Positions 4,962-10,556 of a DNA stretch of 10,556 nt are shown here, one piece after another; within the stretch, counting starts at the first letter, position 1; each line of letters begins with the position of its first letter. The position numbers were made by a program, and so were the translations under genes. The DNA lies in contig UQQY01000069.1 in assembly GCA_900543295.1 (NCBI GenBank), forward strand, positions 1 through 10,556. Direction: 5' to 3'. The notes under the pieces are model-generated. The model searched no databases and was not told the DNA's origin. It saw only the letters and a program-made list of their open reading frames with translations. This DNA is from an uncultured Oscillospiraceae bacterium. GTDB lineage: Bacteria > Bacillota > Clostridia > Oscillospirales > Ruminococcaceae.

Positions 4962-6884
4962 TTATTCTGCACAGACAGCTTCGAGCAAGTCCTTTCGTAC
5001 CAGCCGGTACAAGGTGACGGATTTTTCATATTCGTCAAAACGCCGGAACAGCTTGGCGGTAATTTCCTCCGCATATGCGGCGTTCTTTTCACGCAGCCGG
5101 CGCAAAAGCGCCAGATCTTCAAAACCTATGCGGTGCGCCTCACTCCGTGTAGAGATCAGCGGCTGTTCAAAGCCGGGATAGAAAATACATGCGTCACCGG
5201 CGGGGAGGAAGTTCGCATACTTGGGATGGTACTCGAGCACCTGTTCCGAAAACATGGCGGCCTGACGCTCAAAGGGATTGTTTCCGCAGGTATAGTTCGC
5301 ACCCCAGTGCAGATAGCCCATCACGTCGGGATAGCGCATCATGCCCCATGCAATATAGACCACGCGCAGGCGCTCCATATCAAGCAGGCGGTTTGTATAA
5401 TTGCCGCCCGGCGTCAGACACGAATAGATATAAATGCGGTCGCCGTCCTTCACGCGCGCATCGAAGAAAGCTTTATTGCGCTCGTATACATCGAGAGACG
5501 GACACCAGACGTCAAGATCCCCGATTACGCCCTCGGTCGGCAGAACAGGCTCCAAAATCGGGATACCGGGCATGGCCTCGCGCGTAACGGCGGAAATGGT
5601 GTGATATACCGCGCAGAGCGCGTCGTTCGGCTCATCCAGGCAGGACTGCGTCCAGACGCCGCAGAGATCGTGCGCTTTCAAATAGGCGTACAGCTCGCAG
5701 AGCGCCTCTTTAAGCTGGCGCCGTCCTTCATCCGAGGACATGGAAGCCCCAGTTAAAGAAAAGACCGCGTCCGTCCCGTAGTCGAATTCGTCAAATGCAC
5801 GGCGCTTAAAGGCCTGACCGATCTGCTCAGGCGACGTAAAGCTTTCATGGTCGAGCGAATGATAAAATGCATCGTCGTCAACAAGAGAAGCTGCGCGGGA
5901 ACAGAAGGCGCCGCCCTGAAACAACTCGATACCGGCACGCTTTGCCGCACGGAGCAGGTCAAGGCGCGCGGATTCAAAGCGAACTTCGCCGCCCTCTGTG
6001 ACAGTAAACAGAAGAGGCCCCGGAATTGCCATAACATTTTGACGGGTATAGCGCGCGGCGCGCAGATAACGATAAAGCATTTCCTCATAGTCGGGAGACC
6101 ACATCGGCGCGTTGTGCCACCTGGAAATATTGTGATAGTCGAACCAGTTTACAAACTGAGGATCGTCCTTGGAAGCCGGCTTGACAACGGCGGGATAGCG
6201 TTCCGTATGCAGGATAAGCGTGCGGGAGGCATCGCCGTGATGCAGCGTGATAGTAAAGGAAAACGTCTCCTTTTTACGGCAGTACTCGATCGGAGTACGG
6301 AACACAAAGGCGGCTGTGGTATACTGCGGGCGCGTCAGGTTGAAGATGGGCTTCAACGCCTCGTACACATAAAACGGCGCGCGGCGGATGACGTTTTCGT
6401 TATGATCGTCTTTTAAATATTCACTGCGCTGGACGGCACCGGTGTTGACCTCGACCGGGATCGGGATCATTTCAAACAGTTTGTAAGCGCGGTGCGGTCC
6501 CTCCACATGAAAAGTGAGCGGGATACCGGGCGTAAGGCCGGAAACGGCGATCTGCACGCCGGCGTATGTGCCATTGCAGCCCGCAACCGTGTAAGCTGAA
6601 ACACCACCGCTTACATTAGTGTCGGGATAGATCGGCTCCAACTCGTCAAAGAGTGCGGCGCGGAAGCTGCCGTCCGCTTTCTGCGGAAAGGCGAAGGAGA
6701 GCTGTCCCTCCTCAGGGGCGGCGTGCTCCTTCTGCCGCAGATCGTCATATGGCTCCTCGCTGTCGATAAGCCAGGTATGCCCCGTTTTCTGCGCTGTTTT
6801 AAAGCCGCCACGGGCCGCCTTTTTCCGTGCGGATTCCGGATTTTTTCCGTGCATTTTCGCATAGGCGGAAAGTGTAATCAGCAT
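4962..6884 (-). CDS. DUF4091 (GH123-like) glycosidase-type protein with an N-terminal HTH domain
   Basis: The 640-residue protein has two unlike parts. Residues 1-50 (AYAKMHGKNPESARKKAARGGF, then GHTWLIDSEEPYDD) are an excisionase/MerR-like HTH, a DNA-binding-type module. A low-complexity linker follows to about 85. The rest resembles GH123 and DUF4091 proteins: an all-beta N-terminal domain (about 95-230), then a barrel with the paired catalytic residues of GH123 in SCLDEPND (D417-E418), LDVWCPSLDVY (457-467), YIYSCLTPGGNY (485-496), WGANY (527-531) and the terminal domain FYPG...STRSEAHRIGFEDLALLRRL (568-597). Known GH123 enzymes are beta-N-acetylgalactosaminidases acting by substrate assistance. 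There is no signal peptide, so it should be cytoplasmic. The ATG at 6884 has AAAGGAG 7 nt upstream, which makes the HTH part of the translated protein. It follows the MATE gene by 58 nt. Substrate and DNA binding are unproven. Confidence 0.87.
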   Translation of the reverse strand: MLITLSAYAKMHGKNPESARKKAARGGFKTAQKTGHTWLIDSEEPYDDLRQKEHAAPEEGQLSFAFPQKADGSFRAALFDELEPIYPDTNVSGGVSAYTVAGCNGTYAGVQIAVSGLTPGIPLTFHVEGPHRAYKLFEMIPIPVEVNTGAVQRSEYLKDDHNENVIRRAPFYVYEALKPIFNLTRPQYTTAAFVFRTPIEYCRKKETFSFTITLHHGDASRTLILHTERYPAVVKPASKDDPQFVNWFDYHNISRWHNAPMWSPDYEEMLYRYLRAARYTRQNVMAIPGPLLFTVTEGGEVRFESARLDLLRAAKRAGIELFQGGAFCSRAASLVDDDAFYHSLDHESFTSPEQIGQAFKRRAFDEFDYGTDAVFSLTGASMSSDEGRRQLKEALCELYAYLKAHDLCGVWTQSCLDEPNDALCAVYHTISAVTREAMPGIPILEPVLPTEGVIGDLDVWCPSLDVYERNKAFFDARVKDGDRIYIYSCLTPGGNYTNRLLDMERLRVVYIAWGMMRYPDVMGYLHWGANYTCGNNPFERQAAMFSEQVLEYHPKYANFLPAGDACIFYPGFEQPLISTRSEAHRIGFEDLALLRRLREKNAAYAEEITAKLFRRFDEYEKSVTLYRLVRKDLLEAVCAE

Positions 6885-6904
6885 ATGCCTGCTCCTTTCG
6901 TATT

Positions 6905-6920
6905 CCTGCCGCGCGGCAGG
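6905..6920. repeat. 16-bp perfect palindrome between the MATE and DUF4091 genes
   Basis: CCTGCCGCGCGGCAGG reads the same on both strands. It lies about 20 nt upstream of the DUF4091 start codon, just before its ribosome binding site. In RNA it could only form a hairpin with a very small loop. It may be an operator or an mRNA-processing or stability element. No U-tract follows it in the direction of transcription. Confidence 0.45.
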
Positions 6921-6933
6921 GAGTATTTACGCA

Positions 6934-6950
6934 AAAGGGGGATTACCCCT
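6934..6950 (-). terminator. Weak hairpin with short U-tract at the MATE stop codon
   Basis: On the minus strand AGGGG, a 5-base loop containing the TAA stop codon, and CCCCT (6936-6950) are followed by TTTTG. The stem is only 5 bp, so this would be a leaky terminator at most, lowering rather than abolishing transcription into the DUF4091 gene. Confidence 0.3.
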
Positions 6951-8367
6951 CAATCGTTTTTTTAGAAAGCCACTTCTTGCCTCTAAAACGCAGCCAGAAT
7001 ATAAACGTCCGCACCGCCCATTCTGCACCCATGGCAATCCATACGCCCTGTACGCCGAGGCCAAGCAGAATGGAGAACACCCAGCCGAGGCCGACACGCA
7101 CAATCCACATGGTAACCAGCGAGACCAGGGAGCTGAAGGTAGCATCGCCTGCGGCGCGCAGAATGCAGGGCATAATGTTGGAGGATGGCCAGAAAAACGG
7201 CATCGGCACAATCGCGGTAAGCAGGAGCGTATATATAATGGAAAGCGTGTTGTCCGGCGCCTGATAGAGCTTTAAGATCAGCGGCTGCAAGGGCAGGAAG
7301 ATGAGAATGGACAAAACAACCATGGCGGTGCCAAGCAGGATCATCTTTCTCCCGTACCAGCGGGCGAGCTTTTGATCTCCTGCACCGATGCATTGACCGA
7401 CAACGGTGATGGCAAGCGTGCCGACGGCAAGACCCGCTGAATAAATGATTGCGAACGAAGAATTTGTTACGGCGTTAGCGGCCACGCTTTCCGTACCGAG
7501 GTTTACGATATAGGTCTGTACAATCAGGCTGCCGCCGTTAAAGAAAATCTGCTCAACGGCAAAAGGAATGCCGACCTTGAACACAGAACGCAGAATACCC
7601 CAGTCGATTTTGAAAATATCCGATGGGAATACCCGCATGGCGCTGTGCGGGTGCATCAGCGCCCACATCGCAACCGTACCGCCAATGAAGCGTGCCACAT
7701 TCAGCGAGAGCGCCGTACCGATAATATCCAGCTTCATTACATTTAAAAACAGCATGCTGCCGAGCAGATGGATGAGATTGATGATGATGGTGAGACGCAG
7801 GCAAATCTTGGTGGCGCCGGTTCCGCGGAATACGGCGAACGCTCCCATATAAAAGGAGTGGAAGATCAGCGAAATTCCTACGCCAATCATATAATCGCGC
7901 GCCTTTTGAATAACAACCTCGCCTGCGCCGCCGAACATCAGCCGCACAAGCGGATCGGCAAAGCAGACAAGCACAATACAGCAGACGATTGCAACCGAAA
8001 CGGTGGCAAGCACGACCTGACCGGCGGCGCGGCGCATCCGCGCATGGTCGCCGCGCCCCTTATACTGCGCAACGATAACCGTGCCGCCTGCGGAAACCGC
8101 ATTGAAAATGGCAAAGATCATCATATAGAGCGGACTTACAAGGCTGACTGCGGAGACCGATTCCTGACTCGACGCACTAATCATGGAGGTAGTCATCACA
8201 CTGATAAAATTGATGAAAAACTGATCGAGCACAATCGGAACGAACATCGAAAAAATTTCCCGATATGTAAACTGACTGCTGCCAAACTGCTTTGCAAAAA
8301 AACGGTCAACCTTAGACCCTTCGTGCACAAGTGTGATATGGCGGGGAAGATTCAGGTGCAGACGCAT
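6943..8367 (-). CDS. MATE-family transporter (COG0534 type)
   Basis: The 474-residue protein is a membrane transporter with about twelve hydrophobic segments in two homologous halves, the usual MATE length and plan. Each half carries the family repeat: GTVIVAQYKGRGD (95-107) and TLAITVVGQCIGAGD (317-331). Other landmarks are FYMGAFAVFRGTGATK (172-187), typical of the short loop after TM5, and a basic C-terminus (FRGKKWLSKK). MATE proteins move drugs, metabolites or, in some branches, lipid-linked or peptide products by Na+/H+ antiport; the substrate here cannot be told. The ATG at 8367 has AAGGGTGG just upstream. It is first in a unit with the cytoplasmic DUF4091 protein and divergent from the GH85 gene, so carriage of a glycan-related compound is possible but unproven. 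Its leader holds a GC-rich hairpin and T-tract that may attenuate transcription. Confidence 0.93.
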   Translation of the reverse strand: MRLHLNLPRHITLVHEGSKVDRFFAKQFGSSQFTYREIFSMFVPIVLDQFFINFISVMTTSMISASSQESVSAVSLVSPLYMMIFAIFNAVSAGGTVIVAQYKGRGDHARMRRAAGQVVLATVSVAIVCCIVLVCFADPLVRLMFGGAGEVVIQKARDYMIGVGISLIFHSFYMGAFAVFRGTGATKICLRLTIIINLIHLLGSMLFLNVMKLDIIGTALSLNVARFIGGTVAMWALMHPHSAMRVFPSDIFKIDWGILRSVFKVGIPFAVEQIFFNGGSLIVQTYIVNLGTESVAANAVTNSSFAIIYSAGLAVGTLAITVVGQCIGAGDQKLARWYGRKMILLGTAMVVLSILIFLPLQPLILKLYQAPDNTLSIIYTLLLTAIVPMPFFWPSSNIMPCILRAAGDATFSSLVSLVTMWIVRVGLGWVFSILLGLGVQGVWIAMGAEWAVRTFIFWLRFRGKKWLSKKTIEG

Positions 8368-8391
8368 AAAACCACCCTTTTTATACCGCGG

Positions 8392-8424
8392 AAAAAACGC
8401 CGCGGCCGCCGCTTTTCCCGGCGT
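8392..8424 (-). promoter_or_regulatory. Possible transcription attenuator in the MATE leader
   Basis: On the minus strand ACGCCG (8419-8424) can pair with CGGCGT (8397-8402), with further GC pairing inside, and six T residues (8392-8397) follow. This is the shape of an intrinsic terminator, placed about 25 nt upstream of the MATE start codon. The surrounding GCGG/CCGC runs allow several competing folds, so the true structure is uncertain. Confidence 0.3.
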
Positions 8425-8658
8425 GCGGCGCGCCGTAATGACGAAAGTCTTCGTTTTCTGTGAAAGCTTCCTTTATATGCTTTCATTTTAGCCGGTACGT
8501 TTGGCGAAAGCAAGCAGAACATTTTGATTAGGAGGCGGTTTGAGTAAAAAAACAGCTTCATTTCGCCCGATTTCTTAAAATAGCTTTGTATTTTGCAATA
8601 TTTCGCAGGTGTGAATAGACGCCTGCTTCTCCGTTTATCTAAAGAAAAAAGAAAAATT

Positions 8659-8687
8659 TTTTCAGGAGAATGTATCCTTTTTATACT
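8659..8687 (+). promoter_or_regulatory. Candidate upstream promoter P1 of the GH85 gene
   Basis: TTTTCA (8659-8664) and TATACT (8682-8687) are 17 bp apart. The first 14-bp repeat covers the spacer and touches the -10, while the second covers the predicted start of transcription near 8694. A regulator bound to the repeats would therefore block this promoter. Confidence 0.4.
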
Positions 8688-8704
8688 ATGATGTATCCTT
8701 TTTA
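8670..8704. repeat. Two 14-bp direct repeats spaced exactly 21 bp apart
   Basis: ATGTATCCTTTTTA occurs at 8670-8683 and 8691-8704 without a mismatch. The 21-bp period is two turns of B-DNA, so bound proteins would sit on the same face, as for response regulators of two-component systems. The repeats lie within and just upstream of the two candidate GH85 promoters. They are plain in the sequence; binding is inference. Confidence 0.6.
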
Positions 8705-8748
8705 GTCTTGTGTGAACAAAAAAAGACTTATATACTTATATAAAGTCT
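8704..8748 (+). promoter_or_regulatory. Two mutually exclusive hairpins sharing one arm
   Basis: AGTCTT (8704-8709) can pair with AAGACT (8723-8728), while AGACTT (8724-8729) can instead pair with AAGTCT (8743-8748), with extra A/T pairing inside the second. Because the middle arm is shared, only one can form at a time in a transcript from the upstream promoter. As DNA the same arms could be regulator half-sites around the second promoter. Confidence 0.35.
8708..8736 (+). promoter_or_regulatory. Candidate downstream promoter P2 of the GH85 gene
   Basis: TTGTGT (8708-8713) and TATACT (8731-8736) are 17 bp apart. The -10 has 5 of 6 consensus bases and the -35 has only 3, which fits an activated promoter. 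The 14-bp repeats end just upstream of its -35, the place where an activator would touch polymerase. Transcription would begin near 8743, leaving a leader of about 100 nt. Confidence 0.45.
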
Positions 8749-8756
8749 GTAGCAGC

Positions 8757-8846
8757 ATGTATCGTCATGAGAATGGAAATCGTTTGATGCGTTCCTGCGG
8801 ATGTGCATGCGTAAACAGATCGAATCGAAAGGAGTTTGAGAGATGA
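8757..8846 (+). CDS. Possible 29-residue upstream ORF overlapping the GH85 start
   Basis: An ATG at 8757 opens a frame of 29 codons that ends in TGA at 8844-8846, overlapping the GH85 start codon as ATGA, the classic layout for translational coupling. The peptide is basic and contains C-G-C-A-C; it resembles nothing I recognise. No good ribosome binding site precedes the ATG; an internal ATG at 8787 has no better one. The GH85 gene has its own strong AAAGGAG. It may be a leader peptide or a chance frame. Confidence 0.25.
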   Translation: MYRHENGNRLMRSCGCACVNRSNRKEFER

Positions 8847-10556
8847 AAACCAGCATTGGAAAACGGATCGGTTCCGGTATTCTCGCGTTGGCGATCACCG
8901 CTTCCATGTATGTCGGCGGCTCTGTGTCCGTTTTTGCGGGCGACACGCTTCCGTATCTGGGCGACAGCGCGAAGGGCGAGAACCAGCCGTATCAGCATGG
9001 CTACCGCGGCGAGGATCTGCTTGCGTGGAGCCCTGAGACGGATCCGTATGCGGAGCTTTTGCGCGCGCAGATTCCGCTGCAAAATCGGAATACAGCGTTT
9101 GCGGCTACGCAGGCCGATCCCAATTTGAGCGCGGCGCCGGAGTATTTTACGCTGACCGGCGATTATGGCAACGCGTTTTTTGACAGCTATTCCTACACAA
9201 ACGAATTCAGCCAGCACGTATTCAACTTCTGGCAGTATGTGGACTACTACGGTTCCTGGCATGGCATGCCGACAGAAGAGGTTCCGGAAAGTCTGTATAA
9301 TGCCGAGGGCGAGAGAAATGGCACATCGGACTGGACGAAGCGCACCTTTGAATTTGGTCTGGTAAATCTGCCGAATGCAGGTTATACCAACGCCGCGCAT
9401 AAAAACGGCGTATTGTCGCTTGGATGCATCTTTCAGCCGCGCGCATATCAGGACTATACGGTTCTGCTTACGCAGGATGAGGATGGAACCTATCCCTATG
9501 CGAAGAAGCTGACGGAAATCGCCAAGTATTATGGCTTCGACGGATACTTCTTCAATATGGAGGGCCGTTCCATCAACAGTGCGGATAGTGCGAAACTTAA
9601 GGATATGTTCGCGCAAATGCGTGAGGACGGCATGTATATCCAGTGGTATACGGCGAGTTCGTCCTTCAGCGGAAATACGGCGGGCTATCTGACTTCCGCG
9701 ACGACAGAGGATACGGAAAATGCTGTACAGCGCGCAAATTCCGTATTTCTGGATTACGGCTGGTCGTCCTCTTCGCTTCAGAATTCTGCCAATACGGCGG
9801 CTTCTTACGGGCTTGATCCGTTTAAGGCAGTATTCGGCGGCATTGAAGCGGGCGGCAACCGGTGGAACAACAACTATGACCGCTTTTTAAACGGCGACGG
9901 AGAAATGATCGCGTCGATCGTATCTCTCGGCACAGATTTCGTGCAGACCGGCTTTTACGAGAGCACGATGCAGCGCGAGGAGGACAACTACCAATGGATC
10001 GCGTTTGAGCGCGAGCGCATGTGGTGGACGGGACCTTCCGGCGATCCGACCGAATCGAAGACGGTTTCACAGGCGGGGAAGACCGATATCGATGCATCAA
10101 GCGGCAGCTTTAAGGGCGTCGCACAGTATATTGCGGAACGCTCGGTTGTAAGCGGCGACACCTTTGTTACGAATTTCAATACTGGTCACGGTCTTGAATA
10201 TGTCGTAAACGGCCAGCTTTCGGGCAATTCTGAGTGGTCGAATATCATTATTCAGGACATCCTGCCGACTTGGCAGTGGTGGATTGAGAGCGACGGGAGC
10301 AAGCTTTCCGCCGACTTTGACTACGGTTCGAAGTATCGTAAAACGCTGACAAACGGAACCGAGTCCGCTTTCGGATTTGATCTGGTCGGCGCATACAACG
10401 GCGGCTCCTCTCTTGTGCTCTACGGTACTGTTGACGCGGAGAATTTTATCCATCTTTACAAATCGAATCTTGACGTAAACAACGCATCCAAAATGGACGT
10501 CACCTTTAAGAAAACCTCCGACGACAGCGCAGCGCTGAAATTAGGCGTGATCTTCA
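8843..10556 (+). CDS. Secreted GH85 endo-beta-N-acetylglucosaminidase (3' end beyond the window)
   Basis: The 571 visible residues begin with a signal peptide: basic MKTSIGKRIG, hydrophobic core to about 28, and likely cleavage after VFA (residue 32) or VFAG. The GH85 barrel follows. FNFWQYVDYYGSWHG (127-141) is the family substrate-loop strand; GVLSLGCIFQ (189-198), GFDGYFFNME (231-240), DGMYIQWYT (262-270), VFLDYGW (301-307) and GGIEAGGNRW (332-341) are the other signatures. N238 and E240 are the N-x-E pair: E240 the acid/base, N238 holding the oxazoline intermediate. GH85 enzymes cut the chitobiose core of N-glycans, leaving one GlcNAc on the protein. The visible C-terminal part (from about 430) is beta-rich, as in the GH85 accessory domains. 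AAAGGAG lies 8 nt before the ATG. It is divergent from the MATE-DUF4091 unit. Linkage preference is not predictable; a cell-wall anchor, if present, is outside the window. Confidence 0.92.
   Translation, partial: MKTSIGKRIGSGILALAITASMYVGGSVSVFAGDTLPYLGDSAKGENQPYQHGYRGEDLLAWSPETDPYAELLRAQIPLQNRNTAFAATQADPNLSAAPEYFTLTGDYGNAFFDSYSYTNEFSQHVFNFWQYVDYYGSWHGMPTEEVPESLYNAEGERNGTSDWTKRTFEFGLVNLPNAGYTNAAHKNGVLSLGCIFQPRAYQDYTVLLTQDEDGTYPYAKKLTEIAKYYGFDGYFFNMEGRSINSADSAKLKDMFAQMREDGMYIQWYTASSSFSGNTAGYLTSATTEDTENAVQRANSVFLDYGWSSSSLQNSANTAASYGLDPFKAVFGGIEAGGNRWNNNYDRFLNGDGEMIASIVSLGTDFVQTGFYESTMQREEDNYQWIAFERERMWWTGPSGDPTESKTVSQAGKTDIDASSGSFKGVAQYIAERSVVSGDTFVTNFNTGHGLEYVVNGQLSGNSEWSNIIIQDILPTWQWWIESDGSKLSADFDYGSKYRKTLTNGTESAFGFDLVGAYNGGSSLVLYGTVDAENFIHLYKSNLDVNNASKMDVTFKKTSDDSAALKLGVIF

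Larger units (their letters stand above)
8368..8842. other. 475-base divergent control region between the MATE and GH85 genes
   Basis: No convincing protein gene was found here apart from a 29-codon upstream ORF. The MATE-proximal part (8368-8430) is very GC-rich. Position 8461-8485 holds an inverted repeat (TGAAAGC and GCTTTCA, 11-bp gap). A weak minus-strand promoter, TTGCTT (8508-8513) with TAAAAT (8485-8490) and a 17-bp spacer, may serve the MATE gene. GCAGGT/GCCTGC at 8606-8627 can form a short hairpin. From 8641 on it is AT-rich and carries the GH85 control elements listed separately. Confidence 0.6.

Noticed and set aside
5133..5756. 207-codon open frame on the plus strand
   Set aside because: It is antisense to the DUF4091 gene and has no start signals or family features.
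7768..8463. 231-codon open frame on the plus strand
   Set aside because: It is antisense to the first half of the MATE gene. The product is highly polar and composition-biased, without any motif.
8530..8578. AGGAGG followed by a TTG and a 12-codon frame on the plus strand
   Set aside because: The Shine-Dalgarno match is perfect, but the frame is tiny, starts with TTG and has no promoter clearly upstream. It is probably chance.
8765..9616. 283-codon open frame on the minus strand
   Set aside because: It lies opposite the GH85 gene, whose signal peptide and catalytic motifs are clear. Its product is rich in Arg and Ile with no recognisable domain, as expected of an antisense shadow of a GC-rich gene.

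Overview
The window most likely comes from a gut- or anaerobe-type Gram-positive bacterium (Bacillota, probably Clostridia). The basis is strong AGGAG-type ribosome binding sites, sigma-A promoters with 17-bp spacers, AT-rich intergenic DNA around moderately GC-rich genes, a LacI-family regulator, a DUF2087 regulator, and a set of carbohydrate-active enzymes. No tRNA, rRNA, CRISPR array, transposase or integrase was seen. The species cannot be named from the sequence.

Layout, left to right. (1) Bases 1-719, minus strand: the N-terminal 239 codons of a GH39-type beta-xylosidase-like glycosidase, running off the left edge. It has a sigma-A-like promoter with a LacI-type palindrome just downstream of the predicted transcription start. 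(2) 983-2005, minus: a LacI/GalR-family repressor, the obvious candidate ligand for that palindrome. (3) 2138-3891, minus: a two-gene unit of a uroporphyrinogen-decarboxylase-family protein (probably a zinc methyltransferase relative, not a haem enzyme) and an ADP-ribosylglycohydrolase-family protein. It has its own promoter and a strong intrinsic terminator. The first gene is broken near its 3' end by an apparent one-base loss; the missing 41 residues lie in the -1 frame. (4) 4043-4804, minus: a zinc-finger/HTH/DUF2087 regulator behind a perfect consensus promoter. (5) 4962-8367, minus: a MATE-family transporter followed by a cytoplasmic DUF4091 (GH123-like) protein with an unexpected N-terminal HTH domain, ending in a strong terminator. 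(6) 8368-8842: a 475-base divergent control region with tandem 14-bp repeats spaced 21 bp apart, two candidate promoters, alternative hairpins and a small upstream ORF. (7) 8843 to the right edge, plus: a secreted GH85 endo-beta-N-acetylglucosaminidase, cut by the window end.

Taken together this looks like a glycan-foraging neighbourhood. GH85 would release N-glycans outside the cell; the GH123-like protein would act on amino-sugar-containing glycans inside; GH39 suggests separate use of xylosides or similar sugars under LacI control. The substrates and any link between transporter and glycosidases are inference. The most unusual items are the HTH-DUF4091 fusion, the frameshift that removes a likely zinc ligand from the UroD-family protein, and the repeat-rich control region in front of the GH85 gene.
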